A stretch of DNA of 64,000 bases from Rhizorhabdus sp049889055 (GCF_049889055.1 NZ_JBLTWO010000006.1:186001-250000), one strand, 5' to 3'; positions 7,907 to 20,291 are shown, numbered from the stretch's first letter. Made by a program: numbers and translations. The notes: a model not told the origin generated them from the sequence alone.

Positions 7907-9889
7907 TTATTCGAATTCGAGGATGACGGCGTCGACAGCCAGGCTGTCGCCCGGCTTGGCGGCCACTGACTTGACCGTTCCGGCCTTCTCGGCGCGCAGG
8001 ATATTCTCCATCTTCATCGCCTCGACTACAGCCAGCGGCTGGCCTGCCTCGACCTTGGCACCCTCGCCCACGTGAATCGCGGTGACGAGACCCGGCATCG
8101 GGCACAGCAGGAAACGTGACAGATCCGGCGGCACCTTGTCGATCATGTGGTGCGACAAGGCGGCAACGCGCGGCGTCAGCACGCGAAGGCTGTGGCTTGC
8201 ACCACGCGTGGTGAACGTCCAGCCGGTCCGCTTGCGTTCGACACGCAGCGACAGGCCCTCGCCATCGATGACCGCCTCGACCAGGCGCTGGCCCGGAATA
8301 TAGGGGGCGTCGACCACCACCGACGTGCCATCCACGGTCACCGCATCACCCGCGATCTCGACCGTGCGTTCGACACCGTCCAGCGTGACGACCCAGCTGG
8401 CCGACGGCTCGGCCGGGCCGTTGAGGCGTCCGTCGATATGTGCGGCGCGGGCGGCGTCGATGCTGGCGAGCACGCCGGCGATCGCCGCAAGCTGCAGGCT
8501 GAGCTTGTCGCTGGCGGGCGCACCCTGGAAGCCCTCGGGGAATTCCTCGGCGATGAAGCCGGTGGTGATGTTGCCCGAGCGGAAACGCGGATGCTGCATC
8601 AGCGCCGAGAGGAAATCGATATTGTGGCCGATGCCGTCGATCTCGAACCGGTCGAGCGCGGTGATCTGCTTGTCGATCGCGGCCTCGCGCGTCTCGCCCC
8701 AGGTCACCAGCTTGGCGATCATCGGGTCGTAGAACATCGAGATTTCGGAGCCCTCATAGACGCCGTCGTCGACCCGGACATGATCGACCTCGGCCGGCGG
8801 GCGATAGCGGACGAGGCGGCCGGTCGACGGCAGGAAGCCGCGATAGGGATCCTCGGCATAGACACGGTTCTCGACCGCCCAGCCGTTGATCTTCACATCG
8901 TCCTGGGTGAGGGCGAGCTTCTCGCCATAGGCGACGCGGATCATCTGTTCGACCAGGTCGAGGCCGGTGATATATTCGGTGACCGGATGCTCGACCTGGA
9001 GACGGGTGTTCATCTCGAGGAAGTAGAAGCCCTGGCCGGTCTTGTCGGCGCCCGACACGATCAGTTCGACCGTGCCCGCGCTGTAATAGCCGACGGCGCG
9101 CGCCAGAGCGACGGCCTGCTCGCCCATCGCCTTGCGCATCTCGGGCGAAACGAAGGGCGAGGGCGCCTCTTCGACGACCTTCTGGTGGCGCCGCTGGATC
9201 GAGCACTCGCGCTCGTTCAGGTAGAGGATATTGCCGTGCTTGTCGCCGAGCACCTGGATCTCGATGTGGCGCGGGCTCTCGATGAACTTCTCGATGAAAA
9301 CGCGGTCGTCGCCGAAGCTCGCGAGGCCTTCGCGCTTCACGCTCTCGAAATTCTCGCGGACATCCTTCTCGCTATAGGCGAGGCGCATACCCTTGCCGCC
9401 GCCGCCCGCAGACGCCTTCATCATCACCGGATAGCCGATGTCGTTGGCGATGCGCACCGCGTGGTCGGTGTCCTCGATCTCGCCGACGAAGCCGGGGACG
9501 ACGTTGACGCCGGCCTGCTTGGCCAGCTTCTTCGATTCGATCTTGTCGCCCATCGCCGCGATCGCACCGACCGGCGGGCCGATGAAGGCGATGCCGGCGG
9601 CGTCGAGCGCCTCGGCGAAGCTCGTCCGCTCGGACAGGAAGCCATAGCCGGGGTGCACGGCTTCGGCGCCCGTCGCCTTGCAGGCGGCGATGATCTTGTC
9701 GGCGATCAGATAGGATTCGGAAGCGGGCGAAGCGCCGATGTGAACCGCCTCATCGGCCATCTCGACATGCGGTGCGCGCGCATCGGCATCCGAATAGACG
9801 GCGACCGTCTTGATGCCCATGCGGCGGGCGGTCTTGATGACGCGGCAGGCGATTTCACCGCGATTGGCGATCAGGATCTTCTTGAACAT
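7907..9889 (-). CDS. pccA: propionyl/acetyl-CoA carboxylase alpha subunit (biotin carboxylase plus BCCP)
   Basis: Carboxylates biotin with ATP and bicarbonate and carries it to the PccB carboxyltransferase, giving methylmalonyl-CoA from propionyl-CoA. The 660-residue product begins MFKKILIANRGEIACRV, the classic biotin-carboxylase N-terminus. It continues with an ATP-grasp domain (SAGGGGKGMR, about residue 160), EMNTRLQVEHPVTE near 290, and a C-terminal biotinyl domain with the AMKMEN attachment site. The start at 9889 fits the family; the frame is open 22 codons further. It is the last gene of the minus-strand propionate set, 62 bases after bioB. A methylcrotonyl-CoA enzyme is an alternative, but the neighbours favour propionyl-CoA. 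Confidence 0.94.
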   Translation of the reverse strand: MFKKILIANRGEIACRVIKTARRMGIKTVAVYSDADARAPHVEMADEAVHIGASPASESYLIADKIIAACKATGAEAVHPGYGFLSERTSFAEALDAAGIAFIGPPVGAIAAMGDKIESKKLAKQAGVNVVPGFVGEIEDTDHAVRIANDIGYPVMMKASAGGGGKGMRLAYSEKDVRENFESVKREGLASFGDDRVFIEKFIESPRHIEIQVLGDKHGNILYLNERECSIQRRHQKVVEEAPSPFVSPEMRKAMGEQAVALARAVGYYSAGTVELIVSGADKTGQGFYFLEMNTRLQVEHPVTEYITGLDLVEQMIRVAYGEKLALTQDDVKINGWAVENRVYAEDPYRGFLPSTGRLVRYRPPAEVDHVRVDDGVYEGSEISMFYDPMIAKLVTWGETREAAIDKQITALDRFEIDGIGHNIDFLSALMQHPRFRSGNITTGFIAEEFPEGFQGAPASDKLSLQLAAIAGVLASIDAARAAHIDGRLNGPAEPSASWVVTLDGVERTVEIAGDAVTVDGTSVVVDAPYIPGQRLVEAVIDGEGLSLRVERKRTGWTFTTRGASHSLRVLTPRVAALSHHMIDKVPPDLSRFLLCPMPGLVTAIHVGEGAKVEAGQPLAVVEAMKMENILRAEKAGTVKSVAAKPGDSLAVDAVILEFE

Positions 9890-9951
9890 GGGCGTCGTCG
9901 CTTCCCTATCCCGTATCAGTGTCCTCCGCCCCAAGGGACGGCGGCGTGATG

Positions 9952-11073
9952 TCATTCCGCAGCCAGGGCTTCCGGCGCGGTGTCGTTGATCGAGCCCTTC
10001 AGGCCCAGCTTGTCGAACAGGCGGCTGTCGGCGTCGCTGCCCTGGTTGCCCGTGGTCAGCAATCGGTCGCCGGTGAAGATCGAATTCGCGCCCGCGAGGA
10101 AGCAGAGCGCCTGGGTCGCATCGCCCATGCTCTCGCGGCCGGCGGACAGGCGCACGACCGAAGCGGGCATGGTGATCCGCGCGACCGCGACCGTGCGGAC
10201 GAACTCGATATCGTCGATCCGCGCTTCGGGCAGGCCTTCGAGCATGTCGCCCAGCGGCGTGCCCTTCACCGGAACCAGCGCGTTGATCGGCACCGAACCC
10301 GGATGATCGGGCAGGGTCGCCAGCGCGTGGATGAAGCCGACGCGGTCGGCGCGGTCTTCGCCCATGCCGACGATCCCGCCGCAGCAGACGTTGATCCCGG
10401 CCTTGCGCACGCGCTCCAGCGTCTGGAGGCGGTCGTCATAGGTGCGGGTGGTGACGACCTTGTCGTAATATTCCGGCGAACTGTCGAGATTGTGGTTGTA
10501 GTAATCGAGGCCGGCCTCAGCGAGGCGCTCGGTCTGATCGTCGGACAACATGCCCAGCGTCATGCAAGTCTCCAGGCCCATCGCCTTGACGCCCTCGACC
10601 ATCGCCACGATCGCGTCCATGTCGCGGTCCTTGGGGCTGCGCCAGGCTGCGCCCATGCAAAAACGTTCGGATCCGGACTGCTTGGCCTCTCGGGCGGCGG
10701 CCAGCACTTCTTCGACCTGCATCAGCTTCGAGGCCTTGAGCTCGGTCTCGTTCGACGCTGCCTGGCTGCAATAGCCGCAATTTTCGGCGCAGCCGCCGGT
10801 CTTGATCGACAGCAGCGTCGACAGCTGGACGGCATTGGCATCGTGATACTGCCGGTGCACCGTCTGCGCCTGCCACAGCAGGTCGTTGAAGGGCATGTCG
10901 AACAGCCCCGCAATCTCCTCGCGGGTCCAGTCGTGGCGTACCTCCCCCGCCCCTTCAGGGGAGGGGGTCGGGGGGTGGGGCCTCCCCGCAAAGGCAAGGT
11001 CGGAGCTGGTGGAGAGACCCCACCCCAACCCCTCCCCTGAAGGGGCGGGGCTCATATCGGCGCTGTTCGTCAT
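9952..11073 (-). CDS. bioB: biotin synthase with repeat-derived N-terminal insertion
   Basis: Radical-SAM enzyme that inserts sulfur into dethiobiotin. Residues from about 45 onward match BioB: DWTREEIAGLFD, VQLSTLLSIKTGGC, the radical-SAM cluster motif CAENCGYC, YYNHNLDSSPEYY and AGANSIFTGDRLLTT. The first ~44 residues are odd: between the start MTNSADMS and VRHDW lies a Pro/Gly-rich run encoded by two inverted copies of a palindromic repeat (10941-11050), read in frame. The start at 11073 has AGGAAG eight bases upstream, and I see no alternative start codon after the repeat. Placed between the B12-dependent mutase and the biotin-dependent PccA, it probably supplies biotin to the carboxylase. 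Confidence 0.93.
   Translation of the reverse strand: MTNSADMSPAPSGEGLGWGLSTSSDLAFAGRPHPPTPSPEGAGEVRHDWTREEIAGLFDMPFNDLLWQAQTVHRQYHDANAVQLSTLLSIKTGGCAENCGYCSQAASNETELKASKLMQVEEVLAAAREAKQSGSERFCMGAAWRSPKDRDMDAIVAMVEGVKAMGLETCMTLGMLSDDQTERLAEAGLDYYNHNLDSSPEYYDKVVTTRTYDDRLQTLERVRKAGINVCCGGIVGMGEDRADRVGFIHALATLPDHPGSVPINALVPVKGTPLGDMLEGLPEARIDDIEFVRTVAVARITMPASVVRLSAGRESMGDATQALCFLAGANSIFTGDRLLTTGNQGSDADSRLFDKLGLKGSINDTAPEALAAE
10941..11050. repeat. pair of inverted GC-rich palindromic repeats inside bioB
   Basis: Two copies of the element face each other: 10941-10980 and 11018-11050, separated by about 37 bases. Each has a core of CCCCTCCC-type and GGGGAGGG-type arms around TTCA or TGAA, with a GGGGTGGGG or CCCCACCCC flank. 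The second is close to the reverse complement of the first. The whole composite lies within the bioB reading frame and encodes the Pro/Gly-rich N-terminal insertion. Related copies occur at 30699-30791, 37581-37714 and 38544-38639. Confidence 0.85.
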
Positions 11074-11218
11074 CGGAACCACTTCCTGAAGAGAGCAAAG
11101 GTGCAGCCGGGAACGAGCATGTCTTCATCCGACCGGCAAAGCGGATATCGCTGCCCAGCGAATAGCAAAGGGCCAACCCACAGCGCTAACCAAAAACTTG
11201 CTGGAGCCAATCGCAGGG

Positions 11219-13366
<2,148 letters not shown>

Positions 13367-13385
13367 CGCAGCTTCCTCGGGTTTC

Positions 13386-13823
13386 TCAGTGGCCGGCGCC
13401 GGGGTCGTTCGGGCCGCCGGGCGATTCCATGATCTCGGTCAGCACGCCGCCCATGTCCTTGGGGTGGACGAAGAAGATATAGGTACCGTGCGCGCCGATG
13501 CGCGGCTCGCCGAGCACCTTGGCGCCCTTGTCCTCGAACCAGGCCTTGGCGGCATGGATGTCGGGAACCTCATAGCAGAGATGATGCTGGCCGCCGGCCG
13601 GGTTCTTGGCGAGGAAGCCGTGGATCGGCGAGGCCTCGCCCAGCGGCTCGATCAGCTCGATCTGCGTGTTCGGCGTATCGACGAAGCAGACCTTCACGCC
13701 CTGCGCGGGCAGGTCGAACGGTTCGCGGATGACCTCCGCGCCCATCACGTCGCGATAGAAGGCGATGCTCTTCTCGATCGAGGGGGTGGCGACCCCGACA
13801 TGATTAAGACGGCCCAGTTTCAT
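13386..13823 (-). CDS. mce: methylmalonyl-CoA epimerase
   Basis: Interconverts the (S) and (R) epimers of methylmalonyl-CoA between PccAB and the mutase. The 145-residue protein is a vicinal-oxygen-chelate fold with two beta-alpha-beta-beta-beta modules. The metal ligands are visible as His in LNHVGVA (near residue 5), His in GGQHHLCYEV (near 80) and Glu in LTEIMES at the end. The length is typical. It is sandwiched between the thiolase and mutase genes with short gaps, consistent with one transcript. Confidence 0.95.
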   Translation of the reverse strand: MKLGRLNHVGVATPSIEKSIAFYRDVMGAEVIREPFDLPAQGVKVCFVDTPNTQIELIEPLGEASPIHGFLAKNPAGGQHHLCYEVPDIHAAKAWFEDKGAKVLGEPRIGAHGTYIFFVHPKDMGGVLTEIMESPGGPNDPGAGH

Positions 13824-13894
13824 CTCGATATCCCGTTATATCCCTGCGGGTCCCGGACCGGAAACGCCCAAGCGCCGGCCGATCCGGCCCTTCG

Positions 13895-15082
13895 TCAGAC
13901 GCGTTCGATGATCAGGGCGATGCCCTGGCCGCCACCGATGCACATGGTGATCAGCGCATAACGTCCACCGATCCGCTCGAGCTCATAGGCGGCCTTGACC
14001 GTCAGGATCGTGCCGGTGGCGCCGACCGGATGGCCCAGCGCGATGCCCGAGCCATTGGGGTTCAGCTTCTCGCGGTCGAAGCCGAGCACCTTGGCGACCG
14101 ACAGCGCCTGCGCAGCGAAAGCCTCGTTGGCCTCGATCACGTCCATATCGGCGAGCGTCAGCCCGGCGCGCTTGAGCGCGATCGGCACCGCCTTGATCGG
14201 GCCTTCGCCCATATAGTCGGGCTCGACACCGGCATGGCCCCAGGCGACGATCTTCGCCAGCGGCTTCAAGCCGCGCTTCTCGACTTCGCCCGCCGTCGCC
14301 AGCACGACTGCGGCCGCACCGTCGTTGATGCCCGAGGCGTTGGCGGCGGTGACGCTGCCGTCCTTCTTGAAGGCCGGCTTCATCTTCGCGAGGGTCTCGA
14401 GGCTCGTCTCGGCACGGACATGCTCGTCGGTGTCGAAGACGGTCGTGCCCTTGCGGCTCTTGATCTCGACCGGGAGGATCTGCGTCTTGAAGCGCCCTTC
14501 CGCGATCGCGCGGGCCGCCCGCTGATGGCCTTCGACCGCGAGTGCGTCCTGCTCCTCGCGGCTGATGCCGTGACGATCGGCACAATTTTCGGCGGTGATG
14601 CCCATATGATAGCCGCCGCTCGCGTCCTGCAGGCCCTGCACCAGCGCATCGACGAGGGTGTTGTTGCCCATCTTCACGCCCCAGCGGGCGCCATGGTCAT
14701 GATAGGGCACGTTCGACATCGATTCCGCACCACCGGCGAGGGTGATGGTGGCTTCGCCCAGCTGCATCATCTGCGCCGACGAGACGATCGCCTGGATGCC
14801 CGAGCCGCACAGGCGGTTGAGCGTCATCGCGGGGACTTCGACCGGAACGCCGGCATTGAGCGCGATGGTGCGCGCCAGCATCGCATCCTTGGCGCTGGTC
14901 GGCATGACCTGCCCGAACACGACATGGCCGACATCGGCCGGCGCCACGCCGGCCCGCGACAACGCTTCGGTCGCGACGAGGCCGCCGAGGTCGGACGGAT
15001 AAAAGCCCTTCAGCGCGCCGCCAAAGTCGCCGATCGCGGTCCGTACGCCGCCGACGATGTAGATGTCTTCGAATTGGGCCAT
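13895..15082 (-). CDS. acetyl-CoA C-acyltransferase (thiolase)
   Basis: Condenses or cleaves acyl-CoA and acetyl-CoA. The 395-residue protein carries the nucleophilic Cys in LNRLCGSGIQAI (near residue 88), the NEAFAAQ block, the His of GHPVGATG and the second catalytic Cys in MCIGGGQGIA. The ATG at 15082 is preferred because AGGAA stands just before it; a TTG five codons upstream is the alternative. In this operon it could degrade 3-ketovaleryl-CoA or other odd-chain products to give propionyl-CoA plus acetyl-CoA, or act as an acetoacetyl-CoA thiolase (PhaA type). Chain-length preference cannot be read from the sequence. Confidence 0.93.
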   Translation of the reverse strand: MAQFEDIYIVGGVRTAIGDFGGALKGFYPSDLGGLVATEALSRAGVAPADVGHVVFGQVMPTSAKDAMLARTIALNAGVPVEVPAMTLNRLCGSGIQAIVSSAQMMQLGEATITLAGGAESMSNVPYHDHGARWGVKMGNNTLVDALVQGLQDASGGYHMGITAENCADRHGISREEQDALAVEGHQRAARAIAEGRFKTQILPVEIKSRKGTTVFDTDEHVRAETSLETLAKMKPAFKKDGSVTAANASGINDGAAAVVLATAGEVEKRGLKPLAKIVAWGHAGVEPDYMGEGPIKAVPIALKRAGLTLADMDVIEANEAFAAQALSVAKVLGFDREKLNPNGSGIALGHPVGATGTILTVKAAYELERIGGRYALITMCIGGGQGIALIIERV

Positions 15083-15112
15083 GTTCGGTTCCTGCAAATG
15101 ACCCCCGCTTCT

Positions 15113-16645
<1,533 letters not shown>

Positions 16646-16706
16646 TCGGGTCCAATGCTCCCTTCGGATTCGTAGTGGCGCCCCCTTTCCAAGCTTTCGC
16701 CGATAA

Positions 16707-16758
16707 GGCAAATGTGAACTTGCGGATTTGCGAATTGCCAGTTTGCAAATACTTGCAC
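16707..16758. promoter_or_regulatory. TTTGC-rich operator region between pccB and its regulator
   Basis: Within the 134-base divergent gap there are several related half-sites: GCAAAT at 16708, ATTTGCGAAT at 16726-16735, a perfect palindrome TTTGCAAA at 16742-16749, and CTTGCA just after it. GCAAAT at 16708-16713 and ATTTGC at 16726-16731 form an inverted repeat. TTTGC(A)AA-type sites are the reported targets of the mycobacterial and corynebacterial regulators PrpR and RamB, and the adjacent gene encodes a protein of that family. Binding here is inferred. Confidence 0.6.
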
Positions 16759-16779
16759 AGGCGAGTCTCGGGAGGAGTC

Positions 16780-18198
16780 ATGGCACGGCGAACCGGTACC
16801 CGTCTCTTCGCGGGCCACGAGTTGAAGCAGTTGCGACAGAAAGTCGGGCTCGGCCAGGCGGCGATGGCCGCACGCGTCGGCCTGTCGGTCTCCTATCTGT
16901 CGCAACTCGAAAATGATGACCGCCCGATCACGCCCGCCGTGAACGAGGCCTTCGCCACCGCCTTCCCGATCGATTGGGCCAACAACGCGGCCGAGGACAG
17001 CGACCGACGCCTCGCCGGCGTGCGCGAGGCGCTGGCCGATCCGCTGTTCGCGGGGGCCGGGGTCGAGCCGCAGGTACTGCACAGGCTGATCGAGCAGCAG
17101 CCTCTGTTCGCCGACCAGTTCATCCGGTTGCACGATGCCAAGCGCCGGGCCGAGGAGCGCCTGCAGCTCAACGACGACCGCTTCGCCAGCGGCGTGCCGG
17201 GGGACGATCGCCTGCCCTGGGAAGAGGTGCGCGACTGGTTTCACGAGGCCGGCAATTATGTCGACAATATCGACCGCGCGGCCGAGGCGCTGGCCGACGA
17301 GTTCGCCGCAGAGCCGTTGCCCGAGGCGCTGCTCGCCCATGCGCTGAAGAAGCGCCACGGCGTCGACACGGTGATTGCCGCCGACGATGGCGGCATGCTG
17401 CGCCGCTTCGACCGGGCCCGCGGGCTCCTCACCATCGGTTCGGCCCAGCCGCCCGAAACGCGGCGCTTCACCATGGCGCATCAGCTGGCCCAGCTGGAGT
17501 TCCGCTGGCAGATCGCCGCCGTCGCTGCGCAAGCGCGGCTGAGGGCGGAGGAGGCGCACCCGCTATTGTCGGTCGGCCTTGCCAATTATGCGGCGGGCGC
17601 GCTGCTGATGCCCTATGGCCGCTTCCGCGAGACGGCGCGGGCGCTGCGCCATGACATCGACCGACTGTGCCAGCGCTTCGGGGTGAGCTTCGAGCAGGCC
17701 TGCCATCGCCTGTCGACGCTGCAGCGACCCGGCGAGCGGGGCATCCCTTTCTTCTTCTGCCGGGTCGACATGGCCGGCAACATCACCAAGCGGCACTCGG
17801 CCACGCGGCTGCAATTCGCCCGCTTCGGCGGCGCCTGTCCCTTGTGGATCGTGCACGAGGCGGTGGCGATCCCCGACCGCATATTGGTCCAGCTGGCCGA
17901 GATGCCCGATGGGGTGCGCTATGTCTCGATGGCCAAGGGTCTGGTGAAGCCGTCGGGCAGCTTCACCCGTGCACCGCGTCGCTTCGCGGTGGCGCTCGGC
18001 TGCGAGGTCGAGCATGCGCGCGACTTCATCTATGCCGATGCGCTGGACGTCGCCAATCTGGGAGCAGCCACCCCGATCGGCATTTCGTGCCGGCTGTGCC
18101 CGCGGCCGCATTGCGACCAGCGAGCCTTTCCCCCGGCGGGCCAGCCGATCACGGTCGACGCCGACAATCGCGACGTCGTCCCCTATCGGCTCGCCTGA
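16780..18198 (+). CDS. short-chain fatty acyl-responsive regulator, XRE-HTH plus ImmA/IrrE-like domain (PrpR/RamB type)
   Basis: Probable regulator of the divergent propionate operon. The 472-residue protein has an XRE helix-turn-helix at about residues 8-65 (LKQLRQKVGLGQAAMAARVG, SYLSQLEN), an ImmA/IrrE-like middle region near 195-290, and a C-terminal effector-type region. The metallopeptidase motif is degenerate: MAHQLAQ stands where HExxH would be, so protease activity is unlikely. A C-x2-C-x4-C cluster (CRLCPRPHC, near residue 445) resembles the cysteines of mycobacterial PrpR, reported to bind an Fe-S cluster. Start at 16780 follows a strong GGAGGAG. Family assignment is firm; acyl-CoA sensing is inferred from relatives. 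Confidence 0.85.
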   Translation: MARRTGTRLFAGHELKQLRQKVGLGQAAMAARVGLSVSYLSQLENDDRPITPAVNEAFATAFPIDWANNAAEDSDRRLAGVREALADPLFAGAGVEPQVLHRLIEQQPLFADQFIRLHDAKRRAEERLQLNDDRFASGVPGDDRLPWEEVRDWFHEAGNYVDNIDRAAEALADEFAAEPLPEALLAHALKKRHGVDTVIAADDGGMLRRFDRARGLLTIGSAQPPETRRFTMAHQLAQLEFRWQIAAVAAQARLRAEEAHPLLSVGLANYAAGALLMPYGRFRETARALRHDIDRLCQRFGVSFEQACHRLSTLQRPGERGIPFFFCRVDMAGNITKRHSATRLQFARFGGACPLWIVHEAVAIPDRILVQLAEMPDGVRYVSMAKGLVKPSGSFTRAPRRFAVALGCEVEHARDFIYADALDVANLGAATPIGISCRLCPRPHCDQRAFPPAGQPITVDADNRDVVPYRLA

Positions 18199-18199
18199 C

Positions 18200-18230
18200 G
18201 GGCGCGACCACATAGTCGCGCCCTGTTTGT
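18200..18230 (+). terminator. rho-independent terminator of the regulator gene
   Basis: A perfect 9-bp stem (GGGCGCGAC / GTCGCGCCC) with a six-base loop is followed by TGTTTGT. It begins two bases after the regulator stop and lies between that gene and the convergent hydroxybutyryl-CoA dehydrogenase gene. Confidence 0.75.
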
Positions 18231-18232
18231 CA

Positions 18233-19108
18233 TCAGAAGGACGGGACCGGGGTTTCGCCCGAATAATCATAGAAGCCCTTGCCGGTCTTGCGACCGAGCC
18301 AGCCGGCTTCGACCATCTTCACCAGGATCGGCGCCGGGCGGTACTTCGGATCTCCGAAATCGGCCTGGAACACCTTGAGCACTTCGACGATCGTGTCGAG
18401 GCCGACCATGTCGGCCAGCGTCAGCGGGCCCATCGGGTGACCGCAGCCGAGCTTCATGCCGGCGTCGATATCGGGGATCGAGGCCAGACGCTCGCCCGCC
18501 GCGAAGCAGGCTTCGTTGAGCAGCGGCAACAGGATGCGGTTGACCACGAAGCCGGGGCTGTCGGCGGCCAGGATCGTGGTCTTGCCGGTCTTGCGGCCGA
18601 ATTCCTCGGCGATCTCGACGGCGGCCGAACCGGTGGCAAGGCCCTTGATGAGCTCGAGCAGCGGCATCAGCGGCACGGGATTGAAGAAGTGCATGCCGAT
18701 GAAGCGCGCGGGATCGGGCGCGGCCTGCGCCAGACGTGTGATCGAGATCGACGAGGTGTTGGTGGCGAGGATAGCATTGGGAGCGAGCACCTTGCCGATA
18801 TTGTCGAAGATGGTGCGCTTGATCGGCTCACGCTCGGTCGCGGCCTCGATGATCAGGTCGGCGGCGCGCATCGGCTCCAGATCGGCAACCGGCTCGAGCA
18901 GGGCGACGGTCGCATCGCGTTTGGCGGCGTCGAGCTTGCCGCGCTCCACGGCGCGATCGAGCTGCTTGACGATACCCGCCTTGCCCTTGGCCGCGACCTC
19001 GAGCGACACGTCGGAGAGAAGCACCTTGATTCCGGCCTGTGCGGCGATCTGCGCGATACCCGCACCCATCTGCCCCGCGCCGACGACCCCGACGATATCC
19101 ACCATCAT
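18233..19108 (-). CDS. hbd: 3-hydroxybutyryl-CoA dehydrogenase
   Basis: NAD(P)-dependent oxidoreductase interconverting 3-hydroxybutyryl-CoA and acetoacetyl-CoA. The 291-residue protein starts with a Rossmann motif VGVVGAGQMGAGIAQ. It also has NTSSISITRLA, the catalytic His segment GMHFFNPVPLMPL, SPGFVVNRILLPLLNEA and a C-terminal GLDTIVEVLKVF helix. The length is typical of the monofunctional enzyme. GGGAG lies five bases before the ATG at 19108; a second ATG follows immediately. It could work with the thiolase at 13895 in short-chain acyl-CoA turnover, but it is convergent with the regulator and not part of that operon. Confidence 0.95.
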   Translation of the reverse strand: MMVDIVGVVGAGQMGAGIAQIAAQAGIKVLLSDVSLEVAAKGKAGIVKQLDRAVERGKLDAAKRDATVALLEPVADLEPMRAADLIIEAATEREPIKRTIFDNIGKVLAPNAILATNTSSISITRLAQAAPDPARFIGMHFFNPVPLMPLLELIKGLATGSAAVEIAEEFGRKTGKTTILAADSPGFVVNRILLPLLNEACFAAGERLASIPDIDAGMKLGCGHPMGPLTLADMVGLDTIVEVLKVFQADFGDPKYRPAPILVKMVEAGWLGRKTGKGFYDYSGETPVPSF

Positions 19109-19142
19109 CCTGTCTCCCGATTTCACTGACTCGGCGTGGCTG

Positions 19143-20291
19143 TTATCTCCGCTCGGACGCCTTCGCAATCGCAACATCCCATTCGCTCAGGACCTGCTGG
19201 TCATTTTCACAGTTCCGGCGGACGCCGGCCTCGGCGGCGAGCCGGATCGGATCGATGCGGGCCAGCGCCCAGATCGCGGCGCCCCGAACCTCCGGAGCGG
19301 GGTCGGCGAGCAGCGCAGCCACCGGCTTGGCGAGCTCCCTGCCCCCGTCATTGCCCGCCGCCACCAGCGCGTTGCGCATCATCCGGTCGCGCCCGATACG
19401 CTTGATCGGCGAACCCGCGAAAACGGCGCGAAAGCCGGCGTCGTCGAGCCCGAGCAGGTCTTCCAGCGCGGGCACGGCCAGTTCCGCGCGCGCCGCAAAG
19501 GCGCGGTTGGCAGCGCCCGCCTGCGCGAACTTGTTCCAGGGGCAGACTGCCAGGCAATCGTCGCAGCCATAGATGCGGTTGCCGATGCCTTCACGCAGCT
19601 CGGGGGGGATCGGTCCCTTATGCTCGATGGTAAGATAGGAGACGCAGCGTCGCGCATCGAGAACATAGGGTCGCGGAAAAGCATCGGTCGGACAGGCCCG
19701 CTGACAGGCGTCGCAACTGCCGCACCGGTCGTCATGCGGCGGATCGGGGGGCAGGTCGAGGCTGGTCATGATCGCGCCGAGGAACAGCCAGCTGCCGTGG
19801 TCGCGCGAGACGAGGTTGCTGTGCTTGCCCTGCCAGCCGATTCCGGCGGCAGCTGCGAGCGGCTTTTCCATCACCGGCGCAGTGTCGACGAAAACCTTCA
19901 GTTCACCGCCGGCCTGATCGACCAGCCAGCGGGCCAGCGCCTTGAGCGCCTTCTTGACGATGTCATGATAGTCGCTGCCCTGCGCATAGACCGATATCCG
20001 ACCGATCCCCGCCTCGCCGGCCAGCCGCAGCGGATCTTCCTTCGGCGCGTAGCTCATGCCGAGCATGATCAGGCTGCGCGCGCCGGGCCACAGCGCCTGC
20101 GGCCGGGCGCGCTGGTCGCGCCGGGCCTCCATCCATTCCATCGATCCATGCGCACCCGATTCGAGCCAGCGGTCCAGACGCTCTGCCGCCTCGGGTGCGG
20201 CATCCGCCCGGGCGAAGCCGCATGCAGCGAAGCCGAGCGCCTCCGCCTGGGCCCGGATCGCATCGCGCACATTGTTCGGATCGAGGGTCAT
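19143..20291 (-). CDS. queG: epoxyqueuosine reductase
   Basis: Cobalamin- and Fe-S-dependent enzyme that reduces epoxyqueuosine to queuosine in tRNA. The 382-residue protein shows the DUF1730-type N-terminal half (SLIMLGMSYAP, YHDIVKKAL, VDTAPVMEKPLAAAAGIGW) and two 4Fe-4S motifs, CGSCDACQRACP and CDDCLAVCPWNKF, followed by a HEAT-like C-terminal tail. The ATG at 20291 has AGAGG five bases upstream; a GTG one codon before is an alternative. It lies 34 bases beyond the dehydrogenase start on the same strand and is divergent from msrB. Confidence 0.93.
   Translation of the reverse strand: MTLDPNNVRDAIRAQAEALGFAACGFARADAAPEAAERLDRWLESGAHGSMEWMEARRDQRARPQALWPGARSLIMLGMSYAPKEDPLRLAGEAGIGRISVYAQGSDYHDIVKKALKALARWLVDQAGGELKVFVDTAPVMEKPLAAAAGIGWQGKHSNLVSRDHGSWLFLGAIMTSLDLPPDPPHDDRCGSCDACQRACPTDAFPRPYVLDARRCVSYLTIEHKGPIPPELREGIGNRIYGCDDCLAVCPWNKFAQAGAANRAFAARAELAVPALEDLLGLDDAGFRAVFAGSPIKRIGRDRMMRNALVAAGNDGGRELAKPVAALLADPAPEVRGAAIWALARIDPIRLAAEAGVRRNCENDQQVLSEWDVAIAKASERR

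Noticed and set aside
16646..16711. 22-codon N-terminal extension of PccB
   Set aside because: It runs into the regulatory gap and does not resemble known PccB N-termini, which start near MLAILQKLEEKR.
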